Of a DNA stretch of 64,000 bases, positions 17,637 to 26,916 are shown one piece after another. A program made the translations under genes and the position numbers. Source of the stretch: DAOSVX01 sp964493665 (GTDB lineage: Bacteria; Bacillota_I; Bacilli_A; RF39; UBA660); contig CAZBOZ010000001.1 in the NCBI GenBank assembly GCA_964493665.1, forward strand, positions 1 to 64,000, in the 5' to 3' direction. The notes below the pieces were generated by a model, which saw nothing but the letters and a program-made list of their open reading frames with translations, was not told the origin of the DNA and ran no database searches. Position 1 is the stretch's first letter; every line of letters begins with the position of its first letter.

Positions 17637-19541
17637 ATGAAAAAAAAGACTGAGGATGGCAAAGTTATCGTTCGTCAACTAAAAATATTGAAAAACATAA
17701 AAAACTTACCTAAAGGCAAGAAAATATTAGTGTTTGCAATATTAACAACTATTTTATTAGTAATAGCCACTTTGGTGGTTTATACTTTTGTTTTTAAAGA
17801 TAAAAATGTGTCTCCAATAGTAAAAGAGGAAGACCCTATAATAGTGGTAAAAGATAATTATAAATATATAGACGGGGTGTTAAACTTTTTAAATGATGCT
17901 GATCAAGTTATTGGTACTTATGAATGTGAAAACAAATCGACTGATAATTGTTATGTAGCTTATGAAACTGATGATGATAATTTTGATGAAACTAAAACAG
18001 TTTATGAAGATGGATCCACTATAAAAGTTAGATCTAAGATTTATTTTAATCGTTATGCTTTTGTATATGACAATGCTCTAGAGTCTAATAATATAATTTT
18101 ATATGACTTTGAAGACAATACTAAATTGGGTGATTATTTAGGAGTAAAATCTTTTTATAATAATATGCTAAATTATTTAGAAAATAATTATGTTATTTTA
18201 ACCAATTTAGAAAATAAATATGGAATATTTAATTTAGATTCTGATGCTATGGAAGAAATCATTCCTTTTAATTATGATTACCTAGGTGTTATAAACAGTA
18301 AAATGAGTGATAGCGATAGTCCTTTAGTTTATAAAGATGGTAATAAATGGGGTTTACTTAGCTTCGAAGATAAAAAATTAATAACTACCTCTTATGAAAT
18401 AAAAGGATATAATAGTAAATATGTTAAAGTAATTGATTCAAGTAATTCTTATGTTTTGTTAAATTACGAAAATCAAGAAGTACTAAATAGTAATTATATT
18501 GATTTATTAGATGATTACGTTGTAACAGTCGATAAAGATAAAAAGATGTTTATATATGATAATAACTTAGTTAGACTTATGTCTAATAAATTAGTTTTAA
18601 ATAATAATGATTATATAAAAACTAATATTTATGATGAAAACAATGAACTTATAGAAACTAAAATATCTTATGAAGTTAGTGTTTTAGGAGATATATTATA
18701 TGTTGATGTTTATAAAGATGGTGAAAAAACAGAAAACAAATATAACATATTAGAAGCTAAATTAAGTAATTTATATGATTATTATAGCTATGAAAATGAA
18801 AAATTATATTTTTATAGTGATTTAAATAAAGAAAACTTAATTGGCAGCTATACCTGTAATAACAAAAATGCCATAACTGATACTTCAACTTCATTTACTA
18901 GTTGCTTTTTGGCTAAAGATGGGAGCGCTACTGATAAAACTCCAGTAACACCAATTTTTAATGAAAGATTTGTTTTTGTTAATGATGCTCCAATTTTGGT
19001 TGGTGATACTACTATAAAAATAAAATTGTATGATTTAAAACTTAAAAAGCTTTTAGGCGAATATATTAATGTTTATGCTTATTCTAGTGAATCAACTAAT
19101 AAGAATGGGATTTATTTAGAAAGCAATTTACCAAAATATGTCATAGCAGTTAATAAAGATTCAGAATATGGGCTTTTAAAAATTGATGAAAACCAAATAA
19201 CCAAAGCCATTTCCTTTATTTATACTAATATATTAGTTCAGGGCAGTTATTTATTGGGTCAAACAGGCAGTACTTGGGCTTTATTAGATTATGAAGGCAA
19301 TATGATTCTTGATAATACTTATCTATCATATAAATTTTATGATAATTTTATTGCAGTAGTGGATGAAACAAACAAACTACATTTATTTGATTATGATAAG
19401 AAAGCTTTGATAAACGAGCCGGTTCAATTGTCAAGTGCCACTGAAGAGTATGATATAGAGTTAAGCTTAGGAGTATACACAATAACTACAGAGACAGACA
19501 CATACCATTATAATTCTACTACTGGTGACAAAATAGAATAG
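17637..19541 (+). CDS. Membrane-anchored surface protein with duplicated Cys-pair / WG-like modules
   Basis: This 634-aa protein has a basic cytoplasmic N-terminus, one membrane helix (about residues 30-56) and a large extracytoplasmic part. Two copies of one module are visible. Each opens with an LNFL/LYFY strand followed by xIGxYxC and a second Cys 6-14 residues on, then NRYAFVYD or NERFVFVND, then an ILYDF-like strand, then WG-repeat-like segments (NKYGIFNL, NKWGLLSF, SEYGLLKI, STWALLDY). A paralogue with one module lies directly downstream. The start at 17637 fits GTAGGTGG; TATAAT at 17608-17613. Function unknown; WG-like beta repeats suggest a binding scaffold. Confidence 0.8.
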   Translation: MKKKTEDGKVIVRQLKILKNIKNLPKGKKILVFAILTTILLVIATLVVYTFVFKDKNVSPIVKEEDPIIVVKDNYKYIDGVLNFLNDADQVIGTYECENKSTDNCYVAYETDDDNFDETKTVYEDGSTIKVRSKIYFNRYAFVYDNALESNNIILYDFEDNTKLGDYLGVKSFYNNMLNYLENNYVILTNLENKYGIFNLDSDAMEEIIPFNYDYLGVINSKMSDSDSPLVYKDGNKWGLLSFEDKKLITTSYEIKGYNSKYVKVIDSSNSYVLLNYENQEVLNSNYIDLLDDYVVTVDKDKKMFIYDNNLVRLMSNKLVLNNNDYIKTNIYDENNELIETKISYEVSVLGDILYVDVYKDGEKTENKYNILEAKLSNLYDYYSYENEKLYFYSDLNKENLIGSYTCNNKNAITDTSTSFTSCFLAKDGSATDKTPVTPIFNERFVFVNDAPILVGDTTIKIKLYDLKLKKLLGEYINVYAYSSESTNKNGIYLESNLPKYVIAVNKDSEYGLLKIDENQITKAISFIYTNILVQGSYLLGQTGSTWALLDYEGNMILDNTYLSYKFYDNFIAVVDETNKLHLFDYDKKALINEPVQLSSATEEYDIELSLGVYTITTETDTYHYNSTTGDKIE

Positions 19542-19556
19542 AAAGCTAGGGATAAT

Positions 19557-20537
19557 ATGAGTAATAAAAAAGGATTTTTTATCGCCACAACTATATTTTT
19601 AATAGCTTTTTTAATTATGGGTTTAGGCGGCTTTTATTTTAAAGCTTTTGAAAAGCAAGATAAAGAAGAAGAGACAATAACATACGTTAATACCATTTCT
19701 TTTTATAGTGAAAACAGAAGTCTTTTGGGTAAATATACTTGTCAATATTATTATTGCGGTTTTGTTACGCCAATAATCGATGATACTAATTATATTTTAG
19801 ATTATTACAAAGATGGTATTTTAGAAAACAATAAAATTATTAATAATCGTTATGCTTTTGTATATGATTCAACAACTGAAAACTATAATGAAATCATTTT
19901 ATATGATTTTGTTGCTAAAACTATTTTAGAAACTTATAAAAACATTAAAAATTATAGTGCTTTAATTGAAAATAACATTTATTTAGTAGAAGATCAAAAC
20001 AATAAATGGGGTGTATTAAGTCTTGCTTCTAATGGGATTGTCGAATTAGTTGCTCCACAATATGATTTTATTGGTCTTTTTAATGACTATGATATTGATA
20101 ATGGCTATTTAATAGCTGATCGCTTTTTAATCTTTAAAAACAACAAATGGGCCATAATAGATCAAAACGATGTTTTGCTTTCTGCTTATATAGATGAACC
20201 GGTTATTAGCTATACAGGGCTTTATATTAAAACCTCAATAAATAATTATTATAAAATTTATGATTATAATGGTAATATTATTTTACCTGATGCCAATTAT
20301 ATTCATATAGCTATAACGGGAAAATATATTGAATTAGTAGATGAAAATAAAAAAATAACTATATATGATCCAGAAGAAAGTAGAGTGGTTGGTAAGACAA
20401 CATTAAAAACCATAGACTTTTCTAGTGATGCCGTATTTCCGCCTTATACTACAGAAATTACAGATAAAAACTTTGTTTTAAAGGTTTATACAGATCAACA
20501 ATATGGCACTTATAGAACATATAAATATACTGCTTAG
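19557..20537 (+). CDS. Membrane-anchored surface protein, single-module paralogue of the upstream gene
   Basis: This 326-aa protein has an N-terminal membrane helix (about residues 7-27). It carries one copy of the upstream module: ISFYSENRSLLGKYTC with a second Cys shortly after, NNRYAFVYD, EIILYDF, and WG-like strands NKWGVLSL and NKWAIIDQ. It starts 16 nt after the preceding stop with a GGGATAAT site, so the two are co-transcribed. The shared module and tandem position indicate gene duplication. Function unknown. The gene ends in a terminator whose loop holds the TAG stop. Confidence 0.78.
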   Translation: MSNKKGFFIATTIFLIAFLIMGLGGFYFKAFEKQDKEEETITYVNTISFYSENRSLLGKYTCQYYYCGFVTPIIDDTNYILDYYKDGILENNKIINNRYAFVYDSTTENYNEIILYDFVAKTILETYKNIKNYSALIENNIYLVEDQNNKWGVLSLASNGIVELVAPQYDFIGLFNDYDIDNGYLIADRFLIFKNNKWAIIDQNDVLLSAYIDEPVISYTGLYIKTSINNYYKIYDYNGNIILPDANYIHIAITGKYIELVDENKKITIYDPEESRVVGKTTLKTIDFSSDAVFPPYTTEITDKNFVLKVYTDQQYGTYRTYKYTA

Positions 20538-20555
20538 GCAGTATATTTTATTTTC
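20523..20555 (+). terminator. Intrinsic terminator of the paralogous surface-protein pair
   Basis: An 11-bp perfect stem (20523-20533 with 20538-20548) has a 4-nt loop that contains the stop codon, followed by a T-rich tail. Confidence 0.88.
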
Positions 20556-20563
20556 TAAAAAAA

Positions 20564-20619
20564 TTAGCACTTAACACTTGACAAGTGCTAAATTGAATAC
20601 TATAATCATATTAGCACTT
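20564..20619 (+). promoter_or_regulatory. CIRCE operator with three half-sites over the hrcA promoter
   Basis: TTAGCACTT (20564-20572) and AAGTGCTAA (20583-20591) form the HrcA operator CIRCE, with 9-bp arms but a 10-nt spacer instead of the canonical 9. A third half-site TTAGCACTT (20611-20619) lies after the -10, inverted to the second with a 19-nt gap. The operator brackets both promoter elements, as expected for HrcA autorepression of hrcA-grpE-dnaK. Confidence 0.9.
20578..20606 (+). promoter_or_regulatory. Sigma-A promoter of hrcA-grpE-dnaK
   Basis: TTGACA (20578-20583), a 17-nt spacer and TATAAT (20601-20606): a perfect consensus, with the -35 embedded in CIRCE. Confidence 0.92.
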
Positions 20620-20651
20620 AGATTAATGAGGTGCCAAAAGAGGTGAGACGT

Positions 20652-21638
20652 TTGGAGGAAAGACAAAAGAAAATTTTAAAAGAAATAGTTGAAACTTATA
20701 TTAAAAATGTTAAGCCAGTAGGATCAAAGTCATTAGCTAGAAAGATGAAATGTTCTAGTGCTACGATTCGAAATGAAATGGTAGTGTTAGAGAATCTAGG
20801 GTTAATTGAGAAGGCCCATATATCATCTGGTAGAATACCTTCCGAAAAAGGTTATAAATACTATGTTGATAATTTAATGAAACCAAAAGAATTAACTGGT
20901 GAAGATGTTTTAAAGTTACAAACTATATTCCAAAATCATGAATTGACATTATCTGATGCTATTAATAGTTGTATGGAAATTATTTCCGAAATAACTAATT
21001 ATACTTCAGTGGTTTTAGGCAAAAGCTCTAAAGACAATACTTTAAAACAAGTAAGTATTATCCCTTTAGATGAAACAAGGATAGTGGCTCTTATTTGTAC
21101 TGATAAAGGAATGGTTATAAATAAGCAATTTGATTTAAGAAATAACGTAGATGTTGAAGAAGTTATAAGAACAAGTGAGATAGTTAACAAAATGCTTATT
21201 GGAACCCCTATAGAAGAAATAAATGCTAGGCTAGAATATGAAGTAAAACCAATAATAGCTAAAAAAATGAAACAGTATGAAGCAGTATATAATATATTTT
21301 ATGATGCTTTTACTGATTTTAATAAAAGTAATGTTTTTATGAGTGGTAAAACCAATATTTTAAAGCAACCAGAATATAATGATGTTAGTGAAATTAAAAA
21401 AATTATTAATAAATTTGAAGATGAAGCTTTTATTAAACATATTGAAGCTAAAAACGAAGGAATTAATATTTATATTGGTAAAGAGACTGAAATAGATCCA
21501 AATGTTACAGTTGTAAAAACGCGAGTTTGTTTAAATGGTGAAGAAAAAACCATAGCTATAATTGGTCCTAAAAGGATGGAATATAATAAAGTAATAGCTT
21601 TATTAGATTATATTAACAAAAATATTGGAGGTGTATAA
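20652..21638 (+). CDS. hrcA: Heat-inducible transcription repressor HrcA
   Basis: This 328-aa repressor binds CIRCE and is released on heat stress. The N-terminal winged-helix region (ERQKKILKEIVETYI, VGSKSLARKM, CSSATIRNEM) is followed by the signature SSGRIPSEKGYKYYVDNLM and the GAF-like dimerisation domain. The open frame extends to GTG 20631. TTG at 20652 is chosen because AGAGGTGAG sits 5 nt upstream and the protein then begins where other HrcA proteins do. It is first in the hrcA-grpE-dnaK unit and autoregulated. Confidence 0.94.
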   Translation: MEERQKKILKEIVETYIKNVKPVGSKSLARKMKCSSATIRNEMVVLENLGLIEKAHISSGRIPSEKGYKYYVDNLMKPKELTGEDVLKLQTIFQNHELTLSDAINSCMEIISEITNYTSVVLGKSSKDNTLKQVSIIPLDETRIVALICTDKGMVINKQFDLRNNVDVEEVIRTSEIVNKMLIGTPIEEINARLEYEVKPIIAKKMKQYEAVYNIFYDAFTDFNKSNVFMSGKTNILKQPEYNDVSEIKKIINKFEDEAFIKHIEAKNEGINIYIGKETEIDPNVTVVKTRVCLNGEEKTIAIIGPKRMEYNKVIALLDYINKNIGGV

Positions 21639-21639
21639 T

Positions 21640-22116
21640 ATGGCAAAGTCCAAAGAGAAACCAAAAGAAATTTTAGAGTTAGAAAGCAAATTAAAGGAAT
21701 CTAATGATAAATATCTTCGTTTACAAGCAGAATTCATTAATTTCCAAAATCGTACTGATAAAGAAATAAGAGAAATGTTTAAATATGAAGGAGCTGATTT
21801 TATCAAAGCAATCCTTTCAACTAATGATGACTTAGAAAGAGCTATTAAAATGGATGATAATGATCTAAGTGATGAAGTAAGTAAATTCTTGGCAGGAATT
21901 AAAATTATTTATGGTAATTTGAATCAAGTGTTAAAAACTTATGAAGTAGAAGAAATAGAATGTTTAGGGTTAGAATTTGATCCTAATAAAATGGAAGCAG
22001 TAATTAGTGAGCATGATGAGGCCAAGCCAAATAACGTTGTTTTAGAAGTGTTTACCAAAGGGTATATATACAAAGACAAGGTCATTAGACCGGCAATGGT
22101 TAAAGTAAATAATTAA
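21640..22116 (+). CDS. grpE: Nucleotide exchange factor GrpE
   Basis: This is the DnaK ADP-release factor, 158 aa. ATG 21640 is chosen because GGAGGT is 7 nt upstream; it begins 1 nt after the hrcA stop. A coiled-coil first half (LELESKLKESNDKYLRLQAEFINFQNR) is followed by the beta-domain (EAVISEHDEAKPNNVVLEVFTKGY, RPAMVKV). It is shorter than many GrpE proteins because the disordered N-terminus is nearly absent. Co-transcribed between hrcA and dnaK. Confidence 0.94.
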   Translation: MAKSKEKPKEILELESKLKESNDKYLRLQAEFINFQNRTDKEIREMFKYEGADFIKAILSTNDDLERAIKMDDNDLSDEVSKFLAGIKIIYGNLNQVLKTYEVEEIECLGLEFDPNKMEAVISEHDEAKPNNVVLEVFTKGYIYKDKVIRPAMVKVNN

Positions 22117-22154
22117 GAAAAAGATTTTATATAGAAAGAAAGGAAGAAAGAAAA

Positions 22155-23975
22155 ATGAGTAAAATAATTGGTATTGATTTAGGTACAACAAATAGTTGTG
22201 TCGCAGTATTAGAAGGAGGGGTAGCAAAGGTTATCCCTAATGCTGAAGGCAATAGAACTACTCCTTCAGTAGTGGCTTTCAAAGATGGCGTAGAAATGGT
22301 TGGAGATGTTGCTAAACGTCAAGCTATTTCCAATGCAAACAGAACTGTCTATTCAATTAAAAGAAAGATGGGAACAAATGAAAAAGTAGAAATAGAAGGG
22401 AAAAAATACACTCCTGAAGAAATAAGTGCTAAAATTTTAGGAAAACTAAAATTAGATGCTGAAAGTTATTTAGGAGAAAAAGTAACAAAAGCTGTTATTA
22501 CAGTTCCGGCATATTTTAATGATGCCGAAAGACAAGCGACAAAGAATGCCGGTAAAATTGCTGGCTTAGAGGTAGAAAGAATAATTAATGAGCCAACTGC
22601 TGCAGCATTAGCTTATGGGCTTGATAAACAAGATAAAAATCAAACTATCTTGGTTTATGACCTTGGTGGTGGAACATTTGATGTTTCTATTCTAGAATTA
22701 GGAGATGGCGTATTTGAAGTTAAATCAACTAGTGGTAATAATCGTTTAGGTGGAGATGACTTTGATAAAAATGTGATGGACTTTTTAGTTAGCGAATTTA
22801 AAAAAGAGAATGGGGTTGATTTATCTAAAGATAAAACCGCTATGCAAAGAATAAAAGATGCTGCTGAAAAAGCCAAAAAAGATTTAAGTGGTGTTACATC
22901 AGCTGATATTAGCTTACCATTCATTACTCAAGGTAGTGATGGCCCAATTCATTTTGAAACCAAGTTAACTAGAGCTAAATTTGAGGAGTTAAATAGAGAT
23001 TTATTTGATTCAACTATTAATTATGTTGAAAAAGCTTTAAAAGATGCTAAACTTAAAAAAACTGATGTTCATAAAGTTATTTTAGTTGGTGGATCAACTA
23101 GAATACCTTATATTCAAGAATTAGTTAAAAAAGAAATGGGACAAGAACCAAGTAAAGAAGTAAACCCTGATGAAGTTGTCGCAATGGGTGCAGCTATTCA
23201 AGGTGGGGTATTAACTGGTGAAGTTGATGACTTAGTATTACTTGATGTTACTCCATTATCACTTGGTATTGAAACTTTAGGAGATGTTATGACAACCTTG
23301 ATTCCAAGAAACACAACTATTCCTACAAGTAAGAGCCAAATATTTAGCACCGCTGCTGATAATCAGCCAGCTGTTGACATTCATGTTTTACAAGGTGAAA
23401 GACCAATGGCTGCTGATAACAAAACTTTAGGAAGATTTCAACTAACTAATATACCACCAGCTCCAAGAGGAATACCACAAATTGAAGTTACATTTGATAT
23501 TGATGCTAATGGTATAGTTAGTGTGTTGGCTAAAGATTTAGGCACTAATAAAGAACAATCTATTACCATTACTTCATCAACTAATTTAAGTGATGAAGAA
23601 ATAGATAAAATGATGAAAGAAGCAGAAGCTAATAAAGAAGCTGATCAAAAAAGAAAAGAAGAAGTAGATTTACGAAACGAAGCTGATCAAGTTATCTTTG
23701 CTACTGAAAAAGCTATCAAAGATTTAGGGGATAAAGTAAGTGAAGACGACAAGAAAAAAGCTGAAGATAAATCTAGCGAGCTTAAAAAAGCTTTAGAAGG
23801 AAAAGACTTAGATGAAATTAAGAAGTTGAAAGACGAATTAAATGAAATAGCTATGGGGCTTGCTACTAAAGTTTATGAAGAAGCAGCTAAACAAAGAGAA
23901 GCTGAAAATAAAGAATCAACAACTGAAGAACCAAAAGAGGAAACTGTAAAAGAAGCTGAATACGAAGAAAAATAA
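22155..23975 (+). CDS. dnaK: Chaperone DnaK (Hsp70)
   Basis: This is an ATP-dependent chaperone of 606 aa. The nucleotide-binding domain begins IIGIDLGTTNSCVAV and carries AYFNDAERQATK, DLGGGTFDVS and LVGGSTRIP. The linker LLLD-like VLLDVTPLSLGIET leads into the substrate-binding domain (GERPMAADNKTLGRF, PPAPRGIPQIEVTFDID). The lid ends in an acidic tail rich in Glu. The typical Gram-positive gap in the nucleotide-binding domain fits this length. Start after AAGGAAGAAAG. A weak hairpin follows, then pepF rather than the usual dnaJ. Confidence 0.98.
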   Translation: MSKIIGIDLGTTNSCVAVLEGGVAKVIPNAEGNRTTPSVVAFKDGVEMVGDVAKRQAISNANRTVYSIKRKMGTNEKVEIEGKKYTPEEISAKILGKLKLDAESYLGEKVTKAVITVPAYFNDAERQATKNAGKIAGLEVERIINEPTAAALAYGLDKQDKNQTILVYDLGGGTFDVSILELGDGVFEVKSTSGNNRLGGDDFDKNVMDFLVSEFKKENGVDLSKDKTAMQRIKDAAEKAKKDLSGVTSADISLPFITQGSDGPIHFETKLTRAKFEELNRDLFDSTINYVEKALKDAKLKKTDVHKVILVGGSTRIPYIQELVKKEMGQEPSKEVNPDEVVAMGAAIQGGVLTGEVDDLVLLDVTPLSLGIETLGDVMTTLIPRNTTIPTSKSQIFSTAADNQPAVDIHVLQGERPMAADNKTLGRFQLTNIPPAPRGIPQIEVTFDIDANGIVSVLAKDLGTNKEQSITITSSTNLSDEEIDKMMKEAEANKEADQKRKEEVDLRNEADQVIFATEKAIKDLGDKVSEDDKKKAEDKSSELKKALEGKDLDEIKKLKDELNEIAMGLATKVYEEAAKQREAENKESTTEEPKEETVKEAEYEEK

Positions 23976-23978
23976 GAA

Positions 23979-24006
23979 AAGCTCTATTAATTTAGAGCTT
24001 CTTCTA
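23979..24006 (+). terminator. Weak terminator-like hairpin after dnaK
   Basis: An 8-bp stem (23979-23986 with 23993-24000) with a 6-nt loop is followed only by a mixed CTTCT tail. It may attenuate rather than stop transcription into pepF-dnaJ. Confidence 0.5.
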
Positions 24007-24022
24007 AGTTGGGATGATAATA

Positions 24023-25795
24023 ATGAAGAAAGAAACATGGGATTTAACTTCAATATATAAAGATAAAAATCTTTGGTATAAAGAATATAATAAACTCCAA
24101 GAAAAAGTTAATAATATCAAAGAGGATAGAACTTTTATTAAAAGTTCCAAATCTTTATATGAAATGCTTGAGAGTACCAATAAATTAGAACGCGAACTAA
24201 ATAAACTTTATATGTATGCACATTTAACAAATGATGCTGATGGATTAGACCAAGAAGCTAGCAAAATGCTTCAAAGTGCTGAAAGTTTATTTTCTCTATA
24301 TTCTTCTAAAACTAATTTTATTTATGTAACTTTAAAAAAATTAGATAAAAAAACAATTGAAGAATTTAAAAAAGAGAATCCTAACTTAGAAGAATATAAT
24401 CATTTTTTCAAAGTGTTATTAAAAGATAAAAATCATATTTTATCTTTAAAGGAAGAAAAAATCATATCTAATTCTGATATAGTTAGAATGGGTAGCGAAA
24501 AAACTTTTGAAGCACTGGATTACTTAGATGCTAAATTTCAAAGTATTATTATTAATAATAAAAAAACTAACTTAAATCATTCTAATTATGCTTTATTTAT
24601 AAAAGATAAAAATTTATTAATAAGAAAGCAAGCCTTTAAAAATTATTATAAATTTTATAAAGATCATCATAATACAATTAATAGTTTATTTATAAATAGT
24701 ATTAAAAATGATGATTTTATAGCAAGAACCAGAAAATATAAAAATGCTTTAACCATGTCTTTACACAATGATGATATAAACTTAAGGGTTTATCAAGATG
24801 TTATTAAGTCAGTTCATAAGAATGTTGAATTATTACATGATTATTTAAAATTAAAAAAAACAGCTAATAAATTAGATGAACAGCATATGTATGACGTGTA
24901 TTTATTTAGTTCTAAATATGATAAAAAAATTTCCTATGAGGAAGCTCAAAATTTAGTTTCAGAGTCAATAAAAGTACTGGGTAATAATTATTATAATGAC
25001 TATAAACAAGCCTTTGAAAAGTATTGGTTAGACCCTTTTTATAGAAAAGGTAAATATAGTGGTGCTTATGCATCTGGTTCATATGATACTTACCCTTATG
25101 TTTTATTAAATTATAAAGATGATTTCCGTAGTGTTGAAACTTTGGCTCATGAAATGGGTCACGCTATGCATAGTTATTATTCACGCAAAAATAATTTATA
25201 TCAAAATGCTTCTTATCCAATCTTTTTAGCCGAAATAGCTAGTAATGTTAATGAAATATTGTTATTTAATTATATGTTAAATAATACTAGTGATAAAGAA
25301 GAAAAAAAATTCTTTATTGAGATAATATTAGATTCTTTTAAAGGGAGTATATTTAGACAAACTCAGTTTGCAGAATTTGAAATGATAATTCATGATAAAA
25401 TAAATAAAAACATATCTTTATCTAGTAAAGAAGTAAGTGATATTTATTATGATTTAAATAAATATTATTATGGCGATAGTGTTATAAACGATGATTTAAT
25501 TAGATATGAATATTTAAGAGTCCCTCATTTTTACTCTTCATTTTATGTTTATAAATATGCAACTGGTTTAGCTCTAGCTTATGTTTTTGCTAGTCGTATC
25601 CTAAATAAAGATAAAAGTTCTTTAGAAAATTATCATCAGTTTTTAAAAAGTGGTGGCAAAGATTATCCTTTAAATATTTTAAAAGAATGTGGAATAGAAG
25701 TTAATAGTAGTTTAATAGATGAAGCAATGACGATATTTAAAAAATATTTAAAAGAATATAAAGATTTAGTAGGTGAAATAAATGGCAACAAATAA
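24023..25795 (+). CDS. pepF: Oligoendopeptidase F (M3 family metallopeptidase)
   Basis: This is a cytosolic zinc oligopeptidase of 590 aa. The zinc motif HEMGH sits in ETLAHEMGHAMHSYY, with the downstream Glu ligand in FLAEIASNVNE; the M3B features YKYATGLALAYVFA and the C-terminal LKECGIE are present. Start 24023 is preferred over 24014 because GGGATGAT is then correctly spaced. It lies between dnaK and dnaJ, and its last 14 bases overlap the dnaJ start, so dnaJ translation is coupled to it. Confidence 0.92.
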   Translation: MKKETWDLTSIYKDKNLWYKEYNKLQEKVNNIKEDRTFIKSSKSLYEMLESTNKLERELNKLYMYAHLTNDADGLDQEASKMLQSAESLFSLYSSKTNFIYVTLKKLDKKTIEEFKKENPNLEEYNHFFKVLLKDKNHILSLKEEKIISNSDIVRMGSEKTFEALDYLDAKFQSIIINNKKTNLNHSNYALFIKDKNLLIRKQAFKNYYKFYKDHHNTINSLFINSIKNDDFIARTRKYKNALTMSLHNDDINLRVYQDVIKSVHKNVELLHDYLKLKKTANKLDEQHMYDVYLFSSKYDKKISYEEAQNLVSESIKVLGNNYYNDYKQAFEKYWLDPFYRKGKYSGAYASGSYDTYPYVLLNYKDDFRSVETLAHEMGHAMHSYYSRKNNLYQNASYPIFLAEIASNVNEILLFNYMLNNTSDKEEKKFFIEIILDSFKGSIFRQTQFAEFEMIIHDKINKNISLSSKEVSDIYYDLNKYYYGDSVINDDLIRYEYLRVPHFYSSFYVYKYATGLALAYVFASRILNKDKSSLENYHQFLKSGGKDYPLNILKECGIEVNSSLIDEAMTIFKKYLKEYKDLVGEINGNK

Positions 25796-26915
25796 AGATT
25801 ATTATGAAATATTAGGAGTTAGTAAAACAGCAACTCAAGATGAAATAAAAAGCGCTTTTCGTAAAAAAGCTAAAAAATGTCATCCAGATGTTAATAAAAA
25901 TACTGAAGCAGAAGCAGAGTTTAAAGAACTTGGAGAGGCCTATGCAGTATTATCAGATGAAACCAAAAGACGTCAATATGACCAATTTGGTAAAAGTGCT
26001 TTTGATGGTAGAAATGCTGGTGGCCAAGGCTTTGGTGGTTTTTCTTCTGGAGATTTTTCGGGTTTTGAAGATATTGATCTAGGAGATATATTTAGTCAAT
26101 TCTTTGGCAATTCCTATGGCTTTGGTAGTAACAGGAGCAAAAGTAAAAGACCAGTTCGTGGTAGTGATACTTTAATTAAAATGAATTTAACTTTTGAAGA
26201 AGCTGTTTTTGGCACTAATAAAATTATAAAGCTTGATTTAGAGGAAGCATGTCAAGAATGTGATGGTAAAGGTGGCCATGGTGAAAAAACTTGCCCGGAT
26301 TGTGGTGGCAGAGGTAGAGTAGTGGTAGAGCAAAGGAGCTTATTTGGAGTTTTTCAAACTGAAACTACTTGTTCTAGATGTAATGGTAGTGGGCATATAT
26401 TTGAAGAAACTTGTAAAAACTGCCGTGGTAAAGGGCGTGTTATCGAAAATAAAGAAATATCTGTAAAAGTTCCAGAAGGAATTGATAATGGCGATAAAAT
26501 TCGTTTATCAGGCAAAGGTGAAGCTGGTTACAATGGTGGATCTAATGGTGATTTATATATTGAATTTAATGTTAAAGAACATCCTTTATTTAAAAGAGAA
26601 GGAAATGATATATATTTAGAATTACCAATTACAATAATTGAGGCTACTTTAGGGGCTAAAAAGGAAATTCCAACTCTAGAAGGTAATGTTGTTTTAACTA
26701 TTAAAGATGGTACTCAAAGCGGTGATAAATATAAACTTAAAAATAAAGGTATTAAAAAAGATGAGTCAATGTTTAAAGGAGACCTTTATGTAATTTGTAA
26801 AGTTATTATCCCAACAAAATTAAGTGTTGGTCAAAAACATCTGTTGGAGGAATTAAATAATAAAGATTTACTTAATTCAAATGAATTCAAAAAATTTAAT
26901 AGCTTTTTAAAATAA
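25782..26915 (+). CDS. dnaJ: Chaperone DnaJ (Hsp40)
   Basis: This is the type I J-protein co-chaperone of DnaK, 377 aa. The J-domain (residues 1-70) has the HPD motif (KCHPDVNK). A Gly/Phe-rich linker follows, then four CxxCxGxG zinc repeats (CQECDGKGG, CPDCGGRGR, CSRCNGSGH, CKNCRGKGR), then the C-terminal substrate domains. The ATG lies inside the end of pepF with AGGTGA upstream. Confidence 0.97.
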   Translation: MATNKDYYEILGVSKTATQDEIKSAFRKKAKKCHPDVNKNTEAEAEFKELGEAYAVLSDETKRRQYDQFGKSAFDGRNAGGQGFGGFSSGDFSGFEDIDLGDIFSQFFGNSYGFGSNRSKSKRPVRGSDTLIKMNLTFEEAVFGTNKIIKLDLEEACQECDGKGGHGEKTCPDCGGRGRVVVEQRSLFGVFQTETTCSRCNGSGHIFEETCKNCRGKGRVIENKEISVKVPEGIDNGDKIRLSGKGEAGYNGGSNGDLYIEFNVKEHPLFKREGNDIYLELPITIIEATLGAKKEIPTLEGNVVLTIKDGTQSGDKYKLKNKGIKKDESMFKGDLYVICKVIIPTKLSVGQKHLLEELNNKDLLNSNEFKKFNSFLK

Positions 26916-26916
26916 C

